Assembly: GCA_024400295.1 (NCBI GenBank)
Contig: JAKSNA010000013.1
Span: 1-60,444 of the forward strand
DNA: 60,444 bases
From: Bacteroidales bacterium
GTDB taxonomy: Bacteria > Bacteroidota > Bacteroidia > Bacteroidales > F082
Direction of reading: 5' to 3'
The stretch's first letter is position 1; every line of letters starts with the position of its first letter. Made by a program: the position numbers and the translations under genes. The notes below the pieces were generated by a model, which was not told where the DNA came from, did not search any database, and saw nothing but the letters and a program-made list of their open reading frames with translations. Of the stretch, positions 45,324-53,084 are shown one piece after another.

Positions 45324-46835
45324 ATGAAGATACCGACAATAAAGAACGCCCGTGAAGCTGATGCCTTTACGATTGAAAATGAACCGATTACGTCTGTTGA
45401 CCTGATGGAACGCGCCGCTGCGACGGCGTTCGGCTGGATTGAAAACAAGCTGAGTCATCAGACAGAAACTGAGGTGAAGATCTTCTGCGGAATGGGCAAC
45501 AACGGCGGCGATGGCTTCGTGCTGGGACGACTTTTCTGCCAAAAACATTATGATGTGGAGGTGTTTCTCGTCCATGTAGGCGAAAAAATGAGCCACGACT
45601 GCCAGGTCAATTATGAAAGGTTGAAATCTCTGAATCCTTCGGTGATTCATGGTGTTTCTTCAAAAAATGATTTCCCGGAAATATCAGATTCCGATGTGGT
45701 CATTGATGCGATGTTCGGCTCCGGGCTGACACGTCCGCTTGAAGGACTTGCCGCGGAGATGGTTGAGCATCTCAATAACAATCAAGCGGTTAGGATGGCC
45801 ATCGACATTGCATCTGGCTTGAACGGTGACGGTTTCTCGACATCTAAATACACATTCCGGCCGGATTACACTTTGTCGTTCCAGTTCCCGAAATTGGCGT
45901 TTCTGCTGCCTGAAAACGAGCCTTTCGTGGGAAACTGGGAAGTCCTCGACATAAAGATTCATCCCGATTACGTGGAAAAAGTGGAAAGCGTCAATTTCCT
46001 TACGGAAAGCGAAATCGTGAAACCGTTGGTCCACCGCCGCGGAAAACATTCACACAAAGGCACTTACGGTCACGCGCTGCTCATCGCCGGCTCGACGGGA
46101 AAGACCGGAGCCGCGTTGCTGGCAGCGGAGTCGTGCCTGAGAAGCGGTGTCGGACTGCTGACCGCACATCTGCCGAAGTCGGCGACGCTTCCTTTGCAGG
46201 TTTATCTTCCTGAAGCGATGATGAACGTTGATGAATCGGAAGATTGTTTCTCGCAACTCCCTGATTTGCTTAACTATACGGCGATAGCAGCGGGGCCTGG
46301 ACTTGGAAAACGTCCCGAAACGGCAAACGCTTTGAAACGCCTGATTCAGGAAACGAAAGTGCCGGTGGTGCTTGACGCCGATGCCTTGAACATCATTTCG
46401 GAAAACAAGACGTGGCTCGCGTTCCTGCCGGAGAGAACGATAATGACACCTCACCCGAAAGAGTTTGAACGGCTGTTCGGGAAAACGGAAAACTCGCTGC
46501 AACGTCTTGAGCTTCAGCGGGAAATGTCGTGCAAATACAACTTGATAATCGTGCTTAAAGGCGCGAACACTGCCGTCACTTTCCCTACGGGCGCGTGTTT
46601 CTTCAACACTACCGGCAATCCCGGAATGGCGACCGCCGGAAGCGGCGATGTCTTGACCGGAATCATATTATCGCTTGTGGCTCAACGATATACACCTGAA
46701 GAGGCGGCTTTGCTCGGTGTCTATCTCCACGGTATGGCAGGCGACATCGCGGCCTCCGAAAACGGGATGGAGTCGCTGATTGCGAGCGACATTTCAAAAA
46801 ATATCGGGAAAGCATTTCGGAAATTATCCTTATAG
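45324..46835 (+). CDS. nnr: bifunctional NAD(P)HX epimerase/dehydratase
   Basis: 503 residues with two fused enzymes. The N-terminal YjeF_N epimerase (about 1-215) has KIFCGMGNNGGDGFVLGRLF and VIDAMFGSGLTRPL. The C-terminal ribokinase-like ADP-dependent dehydratase (about 230-500) has HSHKGTYGHALLIAGSTGKT, VVLDADALNII, TPHPKEFERLF and AGSGDVLTGIIL. Together they repair hydrated NADH and NADPH. The standard bacterial fusion length supports a complete gene. Confidence 0.93.
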   Translation: MKIPTIKNAREADAFTIENEPITSVDLMERAAATAFGWIENKLSHQTETEVKIFCGMGNNGGDGFVLGRLFCQKHYDVEVFLVHVGEKMSHDCQVNYERLKSLNPSVIHGVSSKNDFPEISDSDVVIDAMFGSGLTRPLEGLAAEMVEHLNNNQAVRMAIDIASGLNGDGFSTSKYTFRPDYTLSFQFPKLAFLLPENEPFVGNWEVLDIKIHPDYVEKVESVNFLTESEIVKPLVHRRGKHSHKGTYGHALLIAGSTGKTGAALLAAESCLRSGVGLLTAHLPKSATLPLQVYLPEAMMNVDESEDCFSQLPDLLNYTAIAAGPGLGKRPETANALKRLIQETKVPVVLDADALNIISENKTWLAFLPERTIMTPHPKEFERLFGKTENSLQRLELQREMSCKYNLIIVLKGANTAVTFPTGACFFNTTGNPGMATAGSGDVLTGIILSLVAQRYTPEEAALLGVYLHGMAGDIAASENGMESLIASDISKNIGKAFRKLSL

Positions 46836-46870
46836 AGGCGAAATATCAAAATAATCGCGTAATTTCTTTT

Positions 46871-46960
46871 ATAAAGGAAATATTTTGAGTTTTTGCAAAA
46901 AGTTTAAAGTATAAAAGAAATTTTTTGTATTTTTGCCCAAAATTCAAAGTATAAAAGAAA
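46871..46960. repeat. 40-bp-period tandem duplication carrying a promoter
   Basis: Copies at 46871-46910 and 46911-46950 differ at 8 of 40 positions. The first 10 bases of a third copy (46951-46960, ATAAAAGAAA) are identical to the second and run into the ATG at 46962. The block AAAGTATAAAAGAAA recurs exactly. Only the second copy has a full -7 element; the first has GAGTTTTTGC instead. Confidence 0.85.
46928..46936 (+). promoter_or_regulatory. -7 promoter element of the DUF4143 ATPase
   Basis: TATTTTTGC inside the second repeat copy, 25 bases before the ATG at 46962. Confidence 0.6.
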
Positions 46961-46961
46961 T

Positions 46962-48170
46962 ATGGGTGAAATTGTCAGACAGTCTTATCTTGATAAAATT
47001 GAAAAATACATTGGTAAAGAGACAATTATAGTCCTTGTCGGGCAGCGCAGGGTGGGGAAGAGCTGCATGTTGCAGATTGTTCGCAATCAGAAAATGTCCG
47101 ACAGCGGAAACAATGTCATCTTCATTGACAAGGAAAAACGTGAATTTGATAACATAAAGAATTACAATGATTTAAACGATTTCATTGAAGAACGCTTTGA
47201 TAAAAGCAAGCATAATTTCATTCTCATCGATGAGGTTCAAGACATTGAAGGCTTTGAGAGAAGCATTAGAAGTTACCGCACGGAAAAAAACACCGACATT
47301 ATTATAACCGGCAGCAACGCCAAGATGTTGAGTTCCGATTTGACCACAATAATCGGGGGAAGGTATAAGGAAATTTACATTCAGCCGTTGAGTTATCTCG
47401 AATTTTTACAGTTTCACAACCTTCAGAATGATGATGATTCACTTGCAAAATACATGAAATACGGCGGACTTCCGGGACTTGTGAAGATGGGGCTTGAGGA
47501 AGATGATGTAAGAGAATATCATTCAGATATTTACAACACTGTATTGCTCAAAGATGTGATAATGCGTCATGAAATCAGAAACGTTCAGTTTTTGGAGAAT
47601 TTGGTGCGTTTTTTAGCCGACAACACGGGACAGCTTGTGTCGGCAAACAGCATTTCGAAATTCATGAAATCGCAGAAAGAATCAGTAACTTCAACAGTGA
47701 TAATGAATTACATCTCATATCTTTGCGAGGCGTATATGATCAAAAAGGTGAACAGATTTGACATTCACGGTAAGCGTCTTTTTGAAAACAACGACAAATT
47801 TTATTTTGAAGACCACGGACTGCGCAACACGTTGTCTGGCGGAACACGTGAAAACGATATTGAGAAAGTTGTTGAAAATATTGTGTTCCAGCAACTTGTG
47901 AGGCTCGGATACACGGTGAAAGTCGGCAAGCTGCCGTCTGGTGAAATAGATTTTGTATGTTCAAAACCAAACGGAAAACTGATTTACGTCCAGGCATCGT
48001 ATCTTATTGCGGCGGACGAGACCCGCAAGCGCGAGTTCGGCAGCCTCGGCTTCATAAAAGACAACTATCCGAAATACGTGATCTCGATGAACCCGCTTCT
48101 CACGAAAAGCGATTGCAACGGGATAACGCACATCCATCTGCGGACGTTTCTGACGGAAAAGGATTTTTAG
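46962..48170 (+). CDS. AAA_14/DUF4143 ATPase
   Basis: 402 residues. The N-terminal AAA_14 domain has Walker A VLVGQRRVGKSCML, Walker B FILIDEVQDIEGFE and the sensor-like IIITGSNAKMLSSDL. A winged-helix segment (around 215-255) follows, and then the C-terminal DUF4143 domain with a nuclease-like GEIDFVCSKPNGKLIYVQAS. These proteins are multi-copy accessory genes in Bacteroidota with no agreed role. The flanks carry repeats on both sides, which suits an accessory gene. Confidence 0.82.
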   Translation: MGEIVRQSYLDKIEKYIGKETIIVLVGQRRVGKSCMLQIVRNQKMSDSGNNVIFIDKEKREFDNIKNYNDLNDFIEERFDKSKHNFILIDEVQDIEGFERSIRSYRTEKNTDIIITGSNAKMLSSDLTTIIGGRYKEIYIQPLSYLEFLQFHNLQNDDDSLAKYMKYGGLPGLVKMGLEEDDVREYHSDIYNTVLLKDVIMRHEIRNVQFLENLVRFLADNTGQLVSANSISKFMKSQKESVTSTVIMNYISYLCEAYMIKKVNRFDIHGKRLFENNDKFYFEDHGLRNTLSGGTRENDIEKVVENIVFQQLVRLGYTVKVGKLPSGEIDFVCSKPNGKLIYVQASYLIAADETRKREFGSLGFIKDNYPKYVISMNPLLTKSDCNGITHIHLRTFLTEKDF

Positions 48171-48334
48171 TCTGTAAGGTTTGAAAGTTCATAAAGTCTG
48201 AAAGTGGCTGGTGCACGGTAATGTATCGGCGTCAATCCGCGCAATTTTCGGGAGAAAAATAACTCCGGGAAAGTGTATAAAGACATTATACAAAATAATA
48301 TGGTGTGCTGGTGTGGTTTATGAAGAAAATTTTA

Positions 48335-48343
48335 TACATTTGC
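48335..48343 (+). promoter_or_regulatory. -7 promoter element of the surface lipoprotein
   Basis: TACATTTGC, 68 bases before the ATG at 48412, giving a leader of about 60 bases. Confidence 0.58.
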
Positions 48344-48411
48344 GGCTTGAAAAATTAAAATAAGTTAATAACCAAAAAGTTGTACCCGACACGAATTAAG
48401 GGATTTAAAAG

Positions 48412-49137
48412 ATGAAAAGACAATTAAAAACATTAGCGACAGTGATGGTGTGCATGGCGATGGCGCTGTGCGTGTCGTGTAAGAAGGACAATGCAGAGCC
48501 GAGCGGCGGTGGCACAGGTGGTGGCGGTAATACAGGCGGAGGTGGCACGGGCAACCACGCATACGTTGACCTCGGCCTCCCGAGCGGCCTCTTGTGGGCC
48601 ACGTGCAACGTGGGCGCGGACAGTCCTGAGGACTACGGCGACTACTTCGCCTGGGGAGAGACGGAGACAAAGGACGATTACGACTGGAGCACCTACAAGT
48701 GGTGCAACGGCAGTGGGGACAACCTCACCAAGTACAACATATATTCGAATTACGGCACAGTTGACAACAAGACGGTTCTCGACCTCGAGGACGACGCGGC
48801 TAACGTGAGCTGGGGCGGTGGCTGGCGCACTCCGACAAGTGCCGAGTGGCAGGAGTTGTACGATAACACCTACAATGTTTGGACAACCGTCGGCAATGTT
48901 GCAGGCCGTAAATTCATCAGCTTAAAGGAAGCCGACAAGTTCATCTTCCTTCCGGCTGCCGGCCGCCGCCATGGCACGAGCCTCAACGGTGCGGGTTCCG
49001 ACGGCCTCTACTGGTCGAGTTCGCTCTACTCGTCCTTTCCCTACGGCGCGTATTACGTGTACTTCGATTCGAGCGATGTGTTTCCGCGGGACAGCAACTA
49101 TCGGGACTATGGGTTCACGGTGCGCCCGGTGCGGTAG
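48412..49137 (+). CDS. surface lipoprotein with glycine linker and FISUMP-like domain
   Basis: 241 residues: signal peptide with lipobox LCVSC (Cys 23) followed by K-K-D-N, a likely surface-export signal. A Gly-rich linker (residues 31-46) is next, then a domain beginning AYVDLGLPSGLLWATCNVGA and containing WGGGWRTPTSAEWQEL, FLPAAGRR, YWSSS and GFTVRPVR. That order is the Fibrobacter-type major paralogous (FISUMP) or DUF1566-like fold common on Bacteroidales surfaces. The gene is visibly richer in G+C than its flanks. Binding partner unknown. Confidence 0.78.
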   Translation: MKRQLKTLATVMVCMAMALCVSCKKDNAEPSGGGTGGGGNTGGGGTGNHAYVDLGLPSGLLWATCNVGADSPEDYGDYFAWGETETKDDYDWSTYKWCNGSGDNLTKYNIYSNYGTVDNKTVLDLEDDAANVSWGGGWRTPTSAEWQELYDNTYNVWTTVGNVAGRKFISLKEADKFIFLPAAGRRHGTSLNGAGSDGLYWSSSLYSSFPYGAYYVYFDSSDVFPRDSNYRDYGFTVRPVR

Positions 49138-49197
49138 TTCTTAGAATTTAACATGCCTTGTCAAGGAAAAAAAGAGGCAGCAGGGAGTTTTTTCGGT

Positions 49198-49237
49198 TTG
49201 AGACGCATTGCAATGCGTCTCAACTGTTTGTATTCCA
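49198..49237. repeat. dispersed palindromic repeat, copy A
   Basis: A perfect 26-base palindrome at 49198-49223 with arms GAGACGC/GCGTCTC, overlapping by one base the 15-mer ACTGTTTGTATTCCA (49223-49237) that recurs at copy B. It lies between the converging ends of the surface lipoprotein and the AAA gene. Confidence 0.85.
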
Positions 49238-49243
49238 AGGATG

Positions 49244-50371
49244 TCAGATCCCTCGTTTCAGCCAAAGGGCGAAAAATTTGTCATAGACTGAATAAACGTT
49301 CCTCTCCTGTGTGATGAAATCCTTTTCCAAAAGGCCTTTGACAGCGGAAAGGACAGAACTCGCCGAGGTGAGCTTGTGCTTCTTGACGAAAGTGCTGCCT
49401 GAAATGTTCTTCACATTGCCTTCGGCGACGATGGCGACGAACACTTCCTTCTGCTTTTCAGGCATCTGATAAAGCAGCGATTCGTAAGTATCGGATGAGA
49501 AGTCAAGCAGATCGCTGATGGCCGTGTCTATCATCGATACGGTGCATTTTTCGCCAGCCGCTGTCAGCGTGAACAGCATGTTCATGATGCGCTGCAGGTA
49601 TGCGGTGATGCCGTCGAATTGTTCGTAAACTGTTCTTACAACTTCGCTATCAAGCTCTTTGCCTGCTGCCTCAAAATGCCTTGTGGCGAATTCGGTATAT
49701 TTCTCCAAAGAAATAGGAGGGAGGTTTATGATGTTCACCGACTGATAAAACGGCCGCGCAGGAGATGTGAACATGGCTCCCATCAAATGACGCTGTGAGC
49801 CGGAAAACACGAAGTTGGCGTTGCCGCACCGCTGTATGTAAGTGCGGAGCATGGCTTCGACATTGGTCGAGTCGGCGTAACGCGTTATCTGCTGGAATTC
49901 GTCAATGGCCACCAGACACGGTTTTTCAGCATGATTCAGATAATCGAATATTTCGTCTAAAGTGGTGACAGGGTTGGTGATGCTGCCGATTGAAACGCTC
50001 CATGAAGGCTGCCCTGCGGCATCGTATGTGATTTCGGGACGTAATGACGACACCGCCTGAATGAAATTTGTCCATGCCTTGCGGCCTTTCGATTTCAGCT
50101 CGTCTAAAACGGCTTTGCCGAAAACGTTGATGAATTCGCACATCGAATTGGTCGGATATATGTCGATGATGAAGGTATGATACTCCTTCTGAATCTCAGG
50201 TTGAGTGAAGCAATGGTGCAGCAAATCTGTCTTCCCGATTCGGCGCGGTGAAATCAGCGCAATGTTGTTTCCGTTGGTCAGAATCCTTGTGATGGCTTCC
50301 GTCTCGCGTTGCCGGTCACAGAAATATTCTGGAGATGTGTATCCGTTTGTTATGAATGGGTTGTTCCTCAT
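49244..50371 (-). CDS. AAA ATPase of the P-loop/STAND-like archaeal type
   Basis: 375 residues. It starts NPFITNGYTSPEYFCDRQRE, with Walker A ALISPRRIGKTDLLHH and Walker B CLVAIDEFQQI, then a sensor FVFSGSQRHLMGAMF and a C-terminal winged helix (around 310-365). This matches the AAA ATPase family often labelled simply ATP-binding protein in Bacteroidota. It is flanked by two same-orientation copies of a palindromic repeat and has an operator-like repeat in front of its promoter. Substrate unknown. Confidence 0.82.
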   Translation of the reverse strand: MRNNPFITNGYTSPEYFCDRQRETEAITRILTNGNNIALISPRRIGKTDLLHHCFTQPEIQKEYHTFIIDIYPTNSMCEFINVFGKAVLDELKSKGRKAWTNFIQAVSSLRPEITYDAAGQPSWSVSIGSITNPVTTLDEIFDYLNHAEKPCLVAIDEFQQITRYADSTNVEAMLRTYIQRCGNANFVFSGSQRHLMGAMFTSPARPFYQSVNIINLPPISLEKYTEFATRHFEAAGKELDSEVVRTVYEQFDGITAYLQRIMNMLFTLTAAGEKCTVSMIDTAISDLLDFSSDTYESLLYQMPEKQKEVFVAIVAEGNVKNISGSTFVKKHKLTSASSVLSAVKGLLEKDFITQERNVYSVYDKFFALWLKRGI

Positions 50372-50391
50372 CTAATCAATTATTTTACAAT

Positions 50392-50400
50392 GCAAAAATA
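50392..50400 (-). promoter_or_regulatory. -7 promoter element of the AAA gene
   Basis: TATTTTTGC reading leftward, 20 bases before the ATG at 50371. Confidence 0.6.
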
Positions 50401-50415
50401 CAATTTTTTTAAATT

Positions 50416-50447
50416 TCATCATAAAATGATGATTATTTTTTGATGAT
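50416..50447. promoter_or_regulatory. operator-like inverted repeat
   Basis: TCATCAT and ATGATGA (50416-50422 and 50426-50432) form a perfect inverted repeat with a three-base spacer, and a further TGATGAT sits at 50441-50447. It overlaps where the -33 region of the AAA promoter should be, so a repressor site is plausible. Confidence 0.45.
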
Positions 50448-50542
50448 TTTTGAAAAATCAAGTTCAATTGTCAGATAATCAATTTAAACCTTCCGTTTTT
50501 TATGGCGGAATGGTTGCATGGATGTCGGCGCATCTGGTTTTT

Positions 50543-50580
50543 GATACGCACTGCGGTGCGTCTTCACTGTTTGTATTCCA
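50543..50580. repeat. dispersed palindromic repeat, copy B
   Basis: Imperfect palindrome ACGCACTGCGGTGCGT inside GATACGC/GCGTCTTC arms, followed by the same 15-mer ACTGTTTGTATTCCA (50566-50580) as copy A, in the same orientation. Confidence 0.8.
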
Positions 50581-50686
50581 GCGAAATGACAAATCGGGAA
50601 TGTAACACTCCGGCTGGTGCTTTTGCCCGCGGAACACATATAGCCGAAATGATAAAAAAATAAATTACAGCTATCAAATATTTTTA

Positions 50687-50695
50687 TACCTTTGC
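50687..50695 (+). promoter_or_regulatory. -7 promoter element of nfnA-nfnB
   Basis: TACCTTTGC, 45 bases before the ATG at 50741. Confidence 0.6.
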
Positions 50696-50740
50696 ACCCG
50701 TCAAATTGTTGAGTTTGTTAACAAAATAAAAAACGCAAAT

Positions 50741-51589
50741 ATGTATAAAATCGTAAGGAAAAAGGAGCTTAATCCGACTGTTACACAGATGGAGATTGAG
50801 GCTCCGATGGTAGCAAAGAAGGCTCTGCCTGGACAGTTCATCATCCTCCGCGTCAGCGGGGAAGGCGAACGCATCCCGTTGACTGTGGCAGGCTGCAACA
50901 AGGAAGAAGGAACAGTGAAGATCATTTTCCAGATTGTGGGAAGCACGACGGAACAGCTCAACCACAAGAAGGAGGGCGAGTACATCCAGGACTTTGTAGG
51001 CCCGCTCGGAAGAGCCACGGAGACCGAAGGCAAGAAGAGAGTGTGCATCGTCGGCGGCGGCGTGGGTAACGCCATCGCACTGCCGGTCGCCGAAGAGTTC
51101 CACCGTCTTGGCGCCAACGTCACAAGCATCATCGGCTTCCGCGACAAGAACCTCGTAATTCTTGAAGACGAGTTCAGAGCGTGCTCCGACAGAGTCATCA
51201 TGATGACGGACGACGGCTCATACGGCCGTCACGGCAACGTCACCGTGCCGCTCAAGGAACTGCTTGAGGCCGGCGAGACATTCGATGAAGTCATCACCAT
51301 AGGCCCCGGCATCATGATGAAGTTCGTGGTCGCCACGGTCAAACCATTCAACATCCCGGTCACGGTGTCGATGAACCCAATCATGATCGACGGCACGGGC
51401 ATGTGCGGCGGCTGCCGTCTCACCCTAAACCAGAACGGAAAGAAAGTCACGAAGTTCGCCTGCGTTGACGGCCCCGACTTCAACGGCTATGAGGTCGACT
51501 TCGACGAAGCCATGTCACGTGGCAGAATGTATTTCGACTTCGAGCGTCATGCGCATGAAGCCACATGTAATCTCTACAAAAATGCTTAA
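50741..51589 (+). CDS. nfnA: NfnA-like FAD/NAD-binding ferredoxin-NADP reductase subunit
   Basis: 282 residues of the dihydroorotate-dehydrogenase electron-transfer/sulfide dehydrogenase type. An FAD-binding barrel (about 1-95, with GQFIILRV and RIPLTVAG) is followed by an NAD-binding domain (CIVGGGVGNAIALPVAEEFH) and a C-terminal [2Fe-2S] site with Cys 222, 225 and 241 (TGMCGGCRL, KFACVDGPDF). From memory, NfnA uses an Asp as fourth ligand; Asp 217 is the candidate. It pairs with the next gene to transfer electrons between ferredoxin, NADH and NADPH. Confidence 0.88.
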   Translation: MYKIVRKKELNPTVTQMEIEAPMVAKKALPGQFIILRVSGEGERIPLTVAGCNKEEGTVKIIFQIVGSTTEQLNHKKEGEYIQDFVGPLGRATETEGKKRVCIVGGGVGNAIALPVAEEFHRLGANVTSIIGFRDKNLVILEDEFRACSDRVIMMTDDGSYGRHGNVTVPLKELLEAGETFDEVITIGPGIMMKFVVATVKPFNIPVTVSMNPIMIDGTGMCGGCRLTLNQNGKKVTKFACVDGPDFNGYEVDFDEAMSRGRMYFDFERHAHEATCNLYKNA

Positions 51590-51594
51590 GGAGG
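51589..51594 (+). promoter_or_regulatory. Shine-Dalgarno sequence deciding the nfnB start
   Basis: AGGAGG lies one base before the first ATG (51596), too close to serve it, and ten bases before the ATG at 51605. It favours 51605. Such sequences are rare in this window. Confidence 0.6.
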
Positions 51595-51604
51595 AATGAA
51601 TATC

Positions 51605-53017
51605 ATGGCAATAAATCCCAAGAAACATGAGATGCCTTCGCAGGATCCGAAGGTCAGAGCACATAATTTCAGCGAGGTGACACTCGGTTACACCATGCAG
51701 ATTGCGGTTGAAGAGGCGCAGCGGTGCCTGAACTGCAAGAACAGTCCGTGTGTGAGCGGCTGTCCGGTGAACATTTCGATACCAGAGTTCATAGCCCATA
51801 TCAAGGAGAGTGATTTCGAAGGTGCATATCAGGTGATTTCCAAGTCATCATCGCTTCCGGCGGTGTGCGGTCGTGTCTGCCCGCAGGAGTCGCAGTGCGA
51901 GAGCAAATGCACTCTCGGCGTCAAGTTCGAGCCTGTCGGCATAGGCCGTCTTGAGCGTTTCGTCGCCGACTGGCACAACGCCAACAGCAAGGAACAGCCT
52001 GTGATGCCGGCACAGAACGGCCATAAGGTGGCTGTCGTCGGTTCAGGCCCGTCAGGTCTGACATGCGCCGGCGACCTCGCGAAGAAAGGCTATAAGGTCT
52101 CGGTGTTCGAGGCACTTCACACGGCGGGCGGCGTGCTGGTTTACGGCATCCCGGAGTTCCGTCTCCCGAAGGCCATAGTCGCTAAGGAAGTGGAAGGTCT
52201 CAAGGCCCTCGGCGTTGACGTTGAGACAAACGTCGTCATCGGCAAGACCCTGACTATCGACGAACTCTTCGAGCAGGGCTATGAGGCGGTGTTCGTCGGC
52301 TCGGGCGCGGGACTTCCGAAGTTCATGGGCATCGAAGGCGAGGCGTTCAAGGGCGTGTATTCAGCCAATGAGTTCCTCACGCGTTCCAACCTCATGAAGG
52401 CTTACCGCGATGTCGTTGACACCCCGATCATGAAGGGCGGCAAGGTCGTCGTCGTCGGTGGAGGCAACGTCGCCATGGACGCGGCACGCACGGCTCTCCG
52501 TCTCGGCGCTGAGGTCACGATAGTGTATCGCCGCTCGATGGCGGAACTTCCGGCACGTCGCGAAGAAGTGGAACACGCAGAGGAGGAAGGCGTTGTCTTC
52601 AGGCTCTTGAACAACCCGACCAAGATCCTCGGATACAACAACCCTGAAAACCCGCGTGATCCGAAGAACGGCTTCGTGACAGGCATCGAATGCATCCGCA
52701 TGGAACTCGGCGAACCCGATGCGAAGGGCCGCCGCCGTCCCATCGAAGTGCCGGGCAGCGAGTTCACGCTCGAATGCGACACTGTCATCATGGCTCTCGG
52801 CACGTCACCGAACCCGTTGATCAAAGACACGACAAAGGGCCTTGAGGTCAACGACCACGGCGGCATCATCGTCAACGAAGACGCTCTCACGTCACGTCAT
52901 GGTGTCTATGCCGGCGGCGACGCGGTGACAGGCGCAGCGACGGTGATCCTCGCCATGGGCGCGGGCAAGAACGCCGCGCGCGCCATCGACGAATACCTGA
53001 GGAGAGAGGAAAGATAA
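51605..53017 (+). CDS. nfnB: NfnB/GltD-like NADPH-dependent flavoprotein subunit
   Basis: 470 residues. N-terminal [4Fe-4S] cysteines are in CLNCKNSPCVSGCPVNISI and CGRVCPQESQCESKC. The FAD-binding motif is VAVVGSGPSGLTCAGDLAKK and the NADPH-binding motif is VVVVGGGNVAMDAARTALRL. The C-terminal FAD contact is GVYAGGDAVTGAATVILAMG. Usually annotated GltA or glutamate synthase small chain; with nfnA upstream it fits a ferredoxin:NADP oxidoreductase (Nfn) better than glutamate synthase, whose large subunit is absent. Confidence 0.88.
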   Translation: MAINPKKHEMPSQDPKVRAHNFSEVTLGYTMQIAVEEAQRCLNCKNSPCVSGCPVNISIPEFIAHIKESDFEGAYQVISKSSSLPAVCGRVCPQESQCESKCTLGVKFEPVGIGRLERFVADWHNANSKEQPVMPAQNGHKVAVVGSGPSGLTCAGDLAKKGYKVSVFEALHTAGGVLVYGIPEFRLPKAIVAKEVEGLKALGVDVETNVVIGKTLTIDELFEQGYEAVFVGSGAGLPKFMGIEGEAFKGVYSANEFLTRSNLMKAYRDVVDTPIMKGGKVVVVGGGNVAMDAARTALRLGAEVTIVYRRSMAELPARREEVEHAEEEGVVFRLLNNPTKILGYNNPENPRDPKNGFVTGIECIRMELGEPDAKGRRRPIEVPGSEFTLECDTVIMALGTSPNPLIKDTTKGLEVNDHGGIIVNEDALTSRHGVYAGGDAVTGAATVILAMGAGKNAARAIDEYLRREER

Positions 53018-53033
53018 GAGATGAGAGAATGTG

Positions 53034-53055
53034 GAGACGCGCCGCGGCGCGTCTC
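53034..53055. repeat. dispersed palindromic repeat, copy C
   Basis: A perfect 22-base palindrome with arms GAGACGC/GCGTCTC and an eight-base GC-rich core, 16 bases after the nfnB stop and 29 before nadK. It lacks the 15-mer tail of copies A and B. Confidence 0.8.
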
Positions 53056-53084
53056 TGCAATAATATAATATTTGTGGTTTTGTG

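Larger units (their letters stand above)
50372..50740. other. intergenic region between divergent AAA and nfnA genes
   Basis: A 369-base gap. It holds, left to right, the AAA-gene promoter (50392), TGATGAT repeats (50416-50447), palindromic repeat copy B (50543-50580) and the nfnA promoter (50687). I see no open reading frame of interest. Confidence 0.7.

Noticed and set aside
48365..48670. Proline-rich minus-strand frame opposite the glycine-linker lipoprotein
   Set aside because: Its proline runs are only the complement of the Gly-codon linker.
49198..49223. Rho-independent terminator between the convergent lipoprotein and AAA genes
   Set aside because: The palindrome lacks a following T-run on either strand, and related copies lie upstream of genes, so it is better treated as a dispersed repeat.
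51605..53017. Glutamate synthase small subunit
   Set aside because: No large subunit is nearby and the gene follows nfnA, so the Nfn-type assignment is preferred, though the families are close.
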